Part shown: positions 56,139-64,000 of the stretch, in pieces
Layout: every line of letters starts with the position of its first letter
Numbering within the stretch: the stretch's first letter is position 1
From: Haematococcus lacustris
Taxonomy: Eukaryota; Chlorophyta; Chlorophyceae; Chlamydomonadales; Haematococcaceae
Reading direction: 5' to 3'
Length of the DNA stretch: 64,000 bases
Assembly: GCA_030144725.1 (NCBI GenBank)
Contig: JASKMD010000002.1
Span: 2,588,324 to 2,652,323 of the forward strand
Program-made: the position numbers and the translations under genes
Notes under the pieces: model-generated
Told to the model about the DNA's origin: nothing
Databases searched by the model: none
Seen by the model: only the letters and a program-made list of their open reading frames with translations

Positions 56139-57381
56139 TGGCGGGCGGAGTGATCTGGGAGGCTTCAGTCCAAAACGCGAGTTTCAGCGCGCGTGACTTA
56201 CCGCGATAGCCTCAGCTACCCTTCACTAGCGCGTGGTGCGATGCGCAGGCCTGTCACGGATTGGCGGGACCAATGGCCGGGGTGACCAATGGACGGAGAA
56301 AAGAGAAAAGAGATCGCCCATGTGCATGAATTCAAACGCGTTTCCAATGGACGGAGAAAAGAGAAAAGAGATGCATGGAAGTCCACTTTCCAGCCGCCAC
56401 CTACGCCTTCATTGATCTACACACGAGCTGCCCAGCAACATGGATAGCAGTAGCAGCAGCGGTTACAGCGGAAGTAGCAGCAGTAGAGCATGACCCGGTT
56501 TGTTTAACAAAGGGATAATGTTTAACAAATGTTTAACACGACCGCCAGGTCTCGCTCCGCAGTCGCGATGGAAGGCGAAGCAACCACGACCCCAATGTTC
56601 GAACCAATGCACCCCGCGAACCAAAGCTACACGCAGAGCTACAGCGCTCGGCTGGTGTTTCACTATGATGTACTTGGAGCAGGCCATGGCTGTGTGCTTG
56701 GGTTTTGGGGCTGGTTAGCTTTGGGGCTGGTTAGCTTTGGGGCTGGGTTGGCTGTAGCTCTGGGGGCGATCTTTTCATATGGTATGGGAACAAGGACGCA
56801 ATTGACCCGTTAGCAGGGATGGTGGCAGGTATGATGGCGTCAAGCATCGCAGGCGCAAGTGCGCAAAGTGCGCCGTGCAAGTCGGTCGTGCAAGTCAGTG
56901 GAGTTGTGCAAGTCAGGCTGCGGGGCTTATCAGGCTAACTAGTCAAGCACTCTCCGCACTAGCGGGACTAGCTAAGTATGCTCCTGTGCGATCTGTCCTC
57001 TTCATCAGCTCCTGCGGCTTAGGTGGCGACGCAGAAGCGGCAACGGGACATTGGGGCGTCACAGCGATGCCCTGGAGAAATGCCCTCTCGCTGCGGCTCC
57101 GGTGCAAAAGGTCACATCTCTCGGTCACATCTCTTTTTCTCCTGGGGGGGTCGGCCTGGAGGACCCTAGCGGAGAAAAAGAGATGAAATGGAGCTCACTC
57201 TAGGAGAGTTATTCGTCTCTATCTCCGCGCATTGGAAACGGGAGAAAAGAGATCCGGACCGTTGGCGGCAGTTAGAGGGACATGGGCTGGCGGCGATCTC
57301 TTTTTCTCTTTCTCTTTCTCTCTTTTTCTCTTTCTCTCTCCGATCTCTTTTCTCTTTCTCTCCGTGCATTGGAAACGCGCC

Positions 57382-57545
57382 CTTTGATAGATGGTAGTTT
57401 GCAGAAAATAAAACACATTTCTTTCAAGAAATATATTTAAAAAAAACCAAAAGCTGTTGCGCTGTGGCCCGCAACCTATCCCTGCACTCATCCCTGCCTT
57501 TACGACACAGGCCACAGCGCAGCCGCCTCTCTCTTTATGTAGTAG
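57382..57545. mobile_element. Foldback MITE copy 3, right piece
   Basis: CTTTGATAGATGGTAGTTTG and GCTGTTGCGCTGTGGCCCGC continue the MITE seen at 42208. The right arm is missing beyond CAGCGCAGCCGCC, so the copy is truncated. Confidence 0.85.
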
Positions 57546-57581
57546 ATAACGACAAAACCGCCAGTGCTAAAGGGTTTAAAC

Positions 57582-58760
57582 TCAGGCGACCCCAACTAAC
57601 AGAAAATGACAGGAAATGATAGGAAACCGACCCCTGGTAATCAAAACGACGCCGCGTCTCAGCCACGTGGTTCCTATTTATGTTTCGCACATCCCTGGAT
57701 AGAGGACTCTGTCAGCTATGCGGTGCAGCTTGTAACATTAAATACTGTGCACTGTGCTGGGTGCTATGGCGGCTCAAATCTTGACATTCAAACTCATGCC
57801 AGTTTTGCTCATGCGGGCCTCGCCGCGACCGACCGCCGCGACCGACGTGGCCCAGTAGCCTCTGCAAACAGTCAGGGACAGTCGCCGCAGTCAAAACAAT
57901 GCACATGGCACGCCAAACCGATGTAACGACGCCCCTCCACCCATGCTCGGAAGTATACAAGGCTGCTGCATTGCTTGACCGCTTCGTGAGTAGTACCTAC
58001 TACCTGGCCACTCGGTAAGGCCACTCAAGGTGTGTAGGCCATTGCTACGTTACCTTGCTCGATATGTTGGGTCCGATCCCTCCCGCCCGCCCTCCGCTTG
58101 CGTGTCGAGCTTGCGTCCAGCTCCGCCCTGACCCCCTGCTGCTCAGCTGGAGGGGTGGGCAGCCCAGGGGCAGCACCAGCACCAGCTGCCTGCTGCTGCC
58201 AGGGGGGTGCAGCAGGAGGGGGGGGCAGGTCAGGGGCGGCACCAGCACCAGCTGCCTGCTGCTGCCAGGGGGGTGCAGCATGAGGGGGGGGCAGGTAAGG
58301 GGCGGCACCAGCACCAGCTGCCTGCTGCTGCCAGGGCACGCTGCCGGCACGCTGCCGGCTGTGGACCATGGGTTTGCGTCTTGCAATGACTTGCTAGGGC
58401 CAGGGGGCGGGGAGGGGGGGGGGGGGGGGGGGGGGGCGGGGGTGGGAGGGCAGTGAGGGGGCTGGGAGGGGCTGGGAGAGGTTGGGAAGGGGTGGCGGGG
58501 CAGTAAGGGGGCTGGGAGGGGGCGGGAGGGGGGGGGAGGCTTCTGCGGGGGCTGGGAGGTGGTGGGGCTGCAAGGGGGCTGGGAGGGGGTGGGAGGGGGT
58601 GGGAGGGTGGGGCTGGGGCTGGGAGGGGGTGGGAGCGCGGGCTGGGAGTGGGAGGGGTGGGGAAGGCGGGGCTGGGGCTGGGAGGGGGCTGGGAGGGGGC
58701 AGGGTCCAGGCGGTCGGAGTAGGCTAGAAAATCCTGCAAGGCAGAGTCGGGTCACGCCAA
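57582..58760 (+). mobile_element. TCAGG transposon family A, copy 2
   Basis: Starts TCAGGCGACCCCAACTAACA and runs inverted relative to the copy ending at 44766. Contains a 66-bp array (58135-58345), a 25-base G-run (about 58411-58435) and G-rich repeats to 58700. A minus-strand exon-like piece (ALQDFLAYSDRLDPA) lies at about 58740-58690. The far end is unresolved. Confidence 0.75.
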
Positions 58761-58949
58761 AGGGTGAGGAGGCGGCCCTGGTTGATGGATTGCCGTGCTT
58801 TCTTCTCCAACAGCTGTGTCGTTGAGTTACGAACAGAGTAATAACTCGAAAGTCTAATAACTTACAGTGGTCAGCTCACCACATGCCAGTTTGTGCAAGG
58901 GGGTCCCTTTTTCTGTGTGGCTGCCTAGAGAGACCTCTACCCATTCGCA

Positions 58950-59309
58950 CTTCGCTACAATGTCGAGTTATTTCTTGCCCAACGATGGCACTCCGACGCA
59001 GCCTGCACAAGTAAAAGGCTCGCGGTGCGAGCTTGGCGGGCTGAAATGAGATTGTACTTCTTGCTCGATGCAAGGCGCAGTTCAATCGCTGATGCCGCGA
59101 CATACCACTAGAACAATCGATGGTGAGCAGCTGAGGTGTATCCGCGCTCGCTTGCGCCGGCATGGCCTCACTCGCAAGAGTTAACGCGCCGCTTGCCAGT
59201 AGATGCGCAATAATTCGCAGCAGCCAGTGTGATGAACGCTATCAAAAACGGTTCAGTATTGAAAGAGTATTTGCCTGAAGAGTACCAACCCCATGTTGGG
59301 ACATCCTGA
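58950..59309 (-). mobile_element. Copy of TCAGG transposon family B (4)
   Basis: Reverse complemented it begins TCAGGATGTCCCAACATGGG and follows the copy at 41236 through the site where that copy has a hAT MITE, providing an approximate empty-site reference. The inner boundary is approximate. Confidence 0.75.
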
Positions 59310-59440
59310 TTTAAACACGCGAGGCCGAGCACCGGCGCTAAACAGCTCGAGACCGAAGCCAGCGGCCGCGGAGCGTAGCGTAGAGCGTATGGAGTCTCGA
59401 GCTGTTTAGTGCCGGTGCGAGGCCGAGCGTGTTTAAACCG
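59310..59440. repeat. Long inverted repeat (hairpin), 45-bp arms
   Basis: TTTAAACACGCGAGGCCGAG, CACCGGCGCTAAACAGCTCG AGAC is mirrored by GTCTCGAGCTGTTTAGTGCC and GGTGCGAGGCCGAGCGTG TTTAAA, with a loop of about 36 bp. It abuts the end of a family B copy. Confidence 0.85.
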
Positions 59441-59465
59441 TTAGCACGCAGCGGTTTTGTCGCTA

Positions 59466-59833
59466 TGTAGTGTAGTGGCGTTTTCAAAGCGTTCAAGCTT
59501 TAGCCAGCGCGGCGGAGCCGCGCTGGCTCTGTCTCTCACATCTGGTGTGACATGTGTGATGCTGACCGCCGCGCATCTATTCCCTGCTGTCTTTGTTCGA
59601 TGTCCGAGCACATCTCGCCTGCATCTGACTTCGATGACGAAGACTGTGATCGCGACGGTGGTTGCCCTGTTTACAAGTCCCCTCCGCTACTAACAGCCAC
59701 AAACAAGTCCCCTCCCCTACTAACAGCCACAAGTTTGGTTTGTGGTTGTTAATAGGTGAGGGGCCGCGTATTAAACGTTTTAAGGATAGGGCTGCTAACG
59801 TTTTTAAACGCGTGAAAACGCCACTACTAGTTA
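59466..59833. mobile_element. Putative MITE with AGTGGCGTTTTCA inverted ends
   Basis: TAGTGGCGTTTTCAAAGCGTT near 59473 is mirrored by AACGCGTGAAAACGCCACTA near 59829. Inside are a CCAGCGCGG..CCGCGCTGG palindrome and a 30-bp duplication (CCCCTCCGCTACTAACAGCC). No convincing target duplication. TAGTGGCG-type ends occur in hAT elements, so it may be related to the transposase relic that follows. Confidence 0.5.
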
Positions 59834-59991
59834 TTAGGTCGTCTATTAGTCGGCGTTAATTCCACAATAAGCGGTTTGATTGTATCCGTGCGGCCCCAGC
59901 GCACTGGTCGCATCCACAAGCGCGTCACATTTTCATTGGCCAATCCGGCTGGCCGGCTGGTCGGCCGCGGCTAGCAAGCGGTCAGGTTGCG

Positions 59992-60400
59992 ATGTTGTTA
60001 CAATGGTACAATAAGAAACAGCTCCCGCCGTCTGTGGTGATGAAAAAAGCGGAGGCGAGCAAGTTCAAGGACACGTGGGAGTTTTAGTACGGTTCGGATG
60101 GATTGGTATACGCCCATTGCAAGGCTTGCCCGCGGGAAGACGGCGATGGACGTGATGTCTCGAACATGAGCCAAACAAGCAGGCAACATGTCTGCAAATC
60201 CCAAAGCGGAGGCGCTCCTAACAAGCGGCGGGTTGAAGAGAACAACTATGGCCCAGTACTGCCAAGTGAGCGCGGGTTGACAGTGCCAGAGGCTCTGCAA
60301 CGTGCAGTACGTCGTAGGTTCGGGCTGTTTCTAACTACTTCGCGGACTCCCTTCCGCGCGATTGACAATGAGCATCTACAAGCAATTTCTGACATGCTGG
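59992..60400 (+). pseudogene. hAT transposase N-terminal region with BED-like finger, broken
   Basis: From ATG at 59992 the frame reads FKDTWEF, an in-frame TAG, then YGSDGLVYAHCKAC ... SRQHVC, fitting a BED-type zinc finger, and further on TPFRAIDNEHLQAISDML, the pattern conserved after the finger in hAT transposases. The stop inside the finger and the minisatellite that follows at 60393 show it is inactive. The DDE and dimerisation regions are absent. Confidence 0.65.
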
Positions 60401-60492
60401 GTGTGGACTGGGTGTGGATGTGGACATGCTGGGTGGACATGGGTGTGGACATGGGTGTGGATGTGGACATGCTGGGTGTGGACTGGGTGAGC
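60393..60492. repeat. GGACATGGGTGTGGATGT minisatellite
   Basis: Degenerate 18-24-bp units of GGGTGTGGA/TGTGGACATGCT. Confidence 0.85.
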
Positions 60493-60627
60493 ACATGTCT
60501 TTTTGTGTGTGGCATGTGTGTGGCAATGAGCTTGTCAATGGCACAGGCACATGCACGGGGACGGACACGAGCAGCTGAGTATACTTCGATGTATGTAGGT
60601 GGCAAGCTTTTTTTTAGAACATAGAAG

Positions 60628-60840
60628 TAGGTTGCGGCCCTCGGGAATCGAACCCCGGTGGGAACCTTGTCCAGCCACGACTAATATTAGACTAATGAGA
60701 CGACTTAATGAGACACATTTGACTAATATTAGATCTCATGAGAACTAATGAGAAAAACCGCACCCTACTAATTAGACGCCTTTGACTGATACTAGATCAC
60801 ATGAGAACTGATGAGAAACACCGCACCCTACTTGTGAGGT
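60628..60840. repeat. About 72-bp AT-rich tandem duplication beside a tRNA-like motif
   Basis: 60712-60775 and 60776-60840 share TTTGACTRATAYTAGATC, CATGAGAACTRATGAGAAA and ACCGCACCCTACT. Just upstream (60640-60672, minus strand) GGGGTTCGATTCCCGAGGG matches a tRNA T-arm/B box, with GTGGCTGG 25 nt before it. Too short for a tRNA; perhaps a SINE head. Confidence 0.55.
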
Positions 60841-61012
60841 GACTGTGTGCACTTTACAAATGCATGAACCAACTCCAAAAGAAATGAAAGCCCGTTGAGG
60901 CCCTTTGCTCCCTTCCTCCCCATCGACCATCAACCACAGCTCCTGCTTGAGTCACCACATTGCAGAACCCTCCTTGCCACGTCTCTGCTGCCACGCTGCG
61001 GCCATGGAGCAA

Positions 61013-61130
61013 TAGTCAACCGGTCCCAACTAAAAGAAACTTTAATCTTGGTAGTCACAATGCCGCCGCATCGCAGCCACGTGGTTTCTGTTTGGGTTCC
61101 ACACACGCACAGAGATGTGGCTAGAGCTGG
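61013..61130 (+). mobile_element. Terminal fragment of TCAGG family A, diverged
   Basis: TCAACCGGTCCCAACTAAAA, then CTTGGTAGTCACAATGCCGC and CGCAGCCACGTGGTTTCTGT match 57582-57680 in order. The first bases are diverged. Confidence 0.6.
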
Positions 61131-61150
61131 CAGCCAATGCTTTCGCTCTT

Positions 61151-61497
61151 CACTCCTACAGATTAATCCCTGCGTCCGTCCCTGCGTGTTGACCGACCTT
61201 GTCCGATCGGGCTGAAATTTTGATAGATGGTAGTTTGCAGAATATAAAACATATTTTTCAAGAAAAATATTTTGAAAAATCAACAGCTGTTGCGCTGTGG
61301 CCCGCAACCTATCCCTGCACTCATCCCTGCACTCTAGCCACAGGGCCATAGCGCAGCCGCCTTTGATTTATTTAAAAGATTGTTTTCTGAAAAATATGTT
61401 TTATATTCTGCAAACTACCATCTATCAAAATTTCAGCCCGATCGGACAAGGTCGGTCAGCACGCAGGGACGGACGCAGGGATTAATTTGTAGGAGTG
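61151..61497. mobile_element. Foldback MITE, copy 2 (347 bp)
   Basis: Begins CACTCCTACAGATTAATCCC and ends ATTAATTTGTAGGAGTG; over 95% like the copy at 42208 by eye. Arms and centre are fully paired in the same way. Confidence 0.93.
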
Positions 61498-62431
61498 CTG
61501 GGTTATAACAACTCAGTCGTGATGCCCTGGCCACTGTGCAAGGCACCTTGGTTGGCAGGTTGTGTCATGGACCTCACGCTTGCTATGTACTTGCGTGGCG
61601 AGCTGGTACTCCTTGATGACACAGCAGTTGCAGCCCCTGAATGCTCCTAAGCTGCATGAGCACTAAATCCCAGCTGTTGGTAGGGGGGGGCAACAAGTGG
61701 GGTGGGCGGCTGAGGGGCTGCCACAGCTTGCTGCCAGCTGCTGTGGGGGCCGGGCACCAAAAGTCAGGGCCTCCCAACTCTGATGTTTTGGCATGTAAGA
61801 CCGTCACATGCGACCGATTGCTCCGGGAGCAGGCCGATGTCTTTAGCCCCGCGCGGCATGGCTTAAACGCGGACTCTAGTTACGGCAGCAACCAGTAGCT
61901 TCTTCGATTGTGGTCGGCAGGGTGGTTGGGATCCGCCGGCCACCCTCAAGACATCGCGCAGTGCAGGCGTGTTGTTGGTGCTCTACGCATAGGCGCTGCT
62001 GCTAGCCCGCGAGGTGAGGTGCACGCAGCAAGTGCCACCACTCCTGCGCCAGCACAGGTTACCCGACGAACATCTGATGATGCAGGAGTTTTCGAGTACA
62101 CCACAGCACACGTGAACAGCTTTTCCCAACTGCAGCTGCGGCTCAGCTGGAGCAGGTAGGAGTTTGCAGCCAACATTAAATCCAACCAAAACTCAAAGAG
62201 TTGTCTTATATTTGTGCTGACCGCTGAATCAAAGGCTACCCTACACATATGCACATCTGCAACAATAGAAATAATATTGCTCTCAAAGCTCAGTGAGCCA
62301 TGGATTGTCAATTGCAGGAGCCCAAGCACCATTGACCCTTCCTGCCCACAGTACCTGCCAGCAGCCCACCCTAGCAGGCCCAGCTGCCTACCACCACCTT
62401 CCAGCACCTCCTCATTGCCCTTCTGCCTGAC

Positions 62432-63528
62432 ATGCCACCCGTCCCAAAACACACGAGAGCAAGCAGAGCCATTGGTGCAAAGACCCAGGCTGGGCATGAG
62501 GCAGCCAAGAGCATGGAGCAGCTCACCGCAGCGCATGCAGCCCTCACCGCTGCACATGCAGCCGTCACTGCTGACCTTCTCAGCTCCCAGCAGCTTTACA
62601 GCCAGCTGAGGGAGCGGCACTGCAGCCTGATGGTCTTTGCTGGTCAGCGTGACCAGCAGTGGGAGTTAGACCTGCTCGGGTGGGTGCAGCATGTCGAGCA
62701 GCTGGAGGAGGCGTTCTTGCAGCAGCTGCAGGCCACACAAGCCCAACTCACTGACACAGCGGCTGCCCTGGAGGCCGCTCAGAAAGACCTGGCAGCGGCC
62801 CGCACTGAGCTGGCCCACACCAAGCAGCAGCTGACCACCACCAACATCAAGCTGGAGCAGCTGCGGGCACAGGTGGACGCAGCCAACAAGGGCTTCAGCA
62901 AGGACCACAAGGACAAGTGGAATCTCCTGATGCGCTCCAGGGTGTCACTGCCCTTCTTGCGAGGCATGCTCAGCAGCCAAGGCACCAAGCCAGCCGCGCA
63001 GCCAGCCTGCCACCCAGCCACCCAGTCCAGCAGCCTTGCCTGCCCCCGCAACCAGGAGTGTGACACGCACACGGGGGGGTACACAGCTGAGTACATCTTG
63101 AGCCGTGAGCGCCTGCTCAGCCTCCCAGGCGTCTCAGCAGAACAGTTGGGCACCCTGTGCACTGCTGTCGTTGGGGCTGTTTTCCCTGGCAGGCCAGCGC
63201 CACCACCCACCGGCGGAACCATGACTTGCTCCAGACCTACATACACGAGGCCCACACAGGTTGGTAAGGGGTAGGGGGCATGGCATGGCATGGCATTGCA
63301 AGGATGTTAACTTCACATCTTCACATGTTCATGGGTCACATGGCTTTGGCAGCAGGCAAACAAGAACGTGTGCAAAGTCTAAACTACTTGTGTGCCCATG
63401 TGATTGCAGTCTGGCTGAGGCGAGCATTCGCCGTTCACGTGCAGTTGGACGGCTGCACTATCCCTTCACACGGCAAGGTTGTGCTCTACCGTGTGACTGC
63501 AGCTGTCCGCTGCTTCAGTACATCTTGA
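62432..63528 (+). CDS. Hypothetical coiled-coil protein, two exons
   Basis: Exon 1 (62432-63263) ends at a GTAAGG donor; exon 2 (63410-63528) begins after TTGCAG and ends at TGA. Phases agree, giving about 316 aa. Residues 25-155 form a long coiled coil with Ala/Gln/Leu heptads (QLTAAHAALTAAHAAVTADL, TAAALEAAQKDLAAARTELA). Then come NLLMRSRVSLPFLRGMLSSQ, a Pro/Ser linker, EYILSRERLLSLPGVSAEQL, and a short C-terminal segment (VWLRRAFAVHVQLDGCTIPS). No known domain. An upstream exon is possible. Similar coiled-coil genes in this window sit inside transposons, so it may be transposon-derived, but no inverted repeat bounds it here. Confidence 0.6.
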
Positions 63529-63576
63529 GCTGAGTACATCTTGAGCTGAGTACATCTTGAGCTGAGTACATCTTGA
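63515..63576. repeat. 16-bp tandem repeat
   Basis: AGTACATCTTGAGCTG repeated about four times. The first copy overlaps the stop codon of the preceding gene. Confidence 0.95.
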
Positions 63577-63694
63577 CAGCGCGAGCGACACAAATGACAA
63601 GTGAAAGGTAATAGATGTTAATAAATATGCGGCTGTTCTAGACGGAGCATCAGCAGTGGTGTGGGTGCGTTAAAGAAGCATTCCAGCATCTTAT

Positions 63695-63900
63695 ACGCAG
63701 CTGATGCTGATGGTCTGACAGCTGCTGGTGCTGCAACTGATGTTGCTGCTGGTCTTGCTGCTGCTGGTACTGCCGTTGATGCTGATGGTCTGACTGCTGC
63801 TGGTGCTGCAGCTGATGTTGCTGCTGGTCTTGCTGCTGCTGGTACTGCCGCTGATGCTGCTGGTCTCTCTGCTTCTGGTGCTGTTGCTGGTGCGACTGGT
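63695..63900 (-). repeat. 75-bp repeat encoding Ala/Pro-rich units
   Basis: About 2.7 copies with a 75-bp period, kept in a minus-strand frame as a 25-residue unit (AVPAAARPAATSAAAPAAVR ...). The frame (63932-63618) starts MPLARETVGAQPV and could be an exon, but no domain is visible. Confidence 0.7.
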
Positions 63901-64000
63901 TGTGCTCCCACTGTCTCCCTGGCTAGAGGCATGGGTCGAAGGCTGAACCTGCCTATTCCAGGCCTGGGTAGTCTGCCGATGAGCTCTAGTTGCTGTTGTT

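Larger units (their letters stand above)
54091..56287 (-). mobile_element. 2.2-kb DNA transposon with perfect 149-bp inverted repeats
   Basis: 54091-54239 and 56139-56287 are exact reverse complements by eye, beginning GGTCACCCCGGCC. AATG (possibly up to CAATGG) is duplicated at the junctions, and related uninterrupted target sequence (TTTCCAATGGACGG) exists at 56339. Identical long repeats indicate recent movement. It contains a minus-strand coiled-coil gene, and a solo end fragment of the family lies at 31104. Superfamily not assigned. Confidence 0.9.
54076..57381. mobile_element. Element with GGCGCGTTTCCAATG inverted ends, itself interrupted
   Basis: The left end GGCGCGTTTCCAATG is matched by GTGCATTGGAAACGCGCC at the right end. 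Once the inner insertion is removed, the inverted repeat extends into GACGGAGAAAAGAGAAAAG / CTTTTCTCTTTCTCTCCGTG. A CTTT flank on both sides (54071-54074 and 57382-57385) may be the target duplication. Extra copies of the same end sequence at about 56332-56372 and 57224-57252 suggest further nesting or rearrangement inside. Confidence 0.7.

Overview
This window reads as nuclear DNA of a chlorophyte green alga, most likely Chlamydomonadales (a Haematococcus-like volvocalean is my guess from style, not a proven identity). The reasons are GC-rich exons, many short GT-AG introns with CTGCAG-type acceptors, C-, G- and CTG-rich minisatellites inside introns, a nuclear gene for plastid-type ribosomal protein bL17, a proteasome beta subunit, and two TKL-type kinases of the kind abundant in these algae. 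A 500-base run of N (17275-17774) is an assembly gap.

Layout. 1-5.2 kb: repeats and at most one weak gene candidate. 5.2-9.2 kb: a head-to-head housekeeping pair, plastid-type bL17 (minus) and the 20S proteasome beta-6 subunit PSMB1/PBF1 (plus, 8 exons), whose starts lie about 200 bp apart. 10.1-30.3 kb: one Ty3/gypsy chromodomain LTR retrotransposon on the minus strand, bounded by a 5-bp CCTGG target duplication and 300-bp LTRs that differ at one base. It has been inflated from about 6.55 kb to 20.1 kb by three later insertions: two CACTA-like elements in pol (11796-15655 and 15821-19751), each with a 2-bp target duplication and its own subterminal repeat array, and a 5.8-kb element with about 205-bp inverted repeats and a KDZ-like transposase inside the 5' LTR (24231-30025). 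Removing either CACTA-like insertion restores the pol codons across the junction.

31.9-39.7 kb: a receptor-type TKL kinase gene (plus) with extracellular, transmembrane and kinase exons. 41-45 kb: small DNA transposons, including a hAT-type MITE with an 8-bp duplication nested in another repeat, a foldback MITE, and a transposon carrying 114-bp and 66-bp coding minisatellites. 45.9-53.7 kb: a second TKL kinase gene (minus, 11 exons) with an N-myristoylation motif and a poly-Gln tail; one intron holds a broken psq/CENP-B HTH transposase.

54-57.5 kb: a second nested set, in which a foldback MITE is split by a GGCGCGTTTCCAATG-ended element, that is split by a 2.2-kb element with perfect 149-bp inverted repeats, and the coiled-coil gene of that element is split by a 169-bp TG...CA element with a 5-bp duplication. 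57.5-61.5 kb: inverted copies of the 41-45 kb transposons and a broken BED/hAT transposase. 62.4-63.5 kb: a two-exon coiled-coil gene of unknown function.

The strongest result is the order of events. Because the gypsy LTRs are 299/300 identical, everything nested in that element must be younger still, so several DNA-transposon families have moved recently in this genome.
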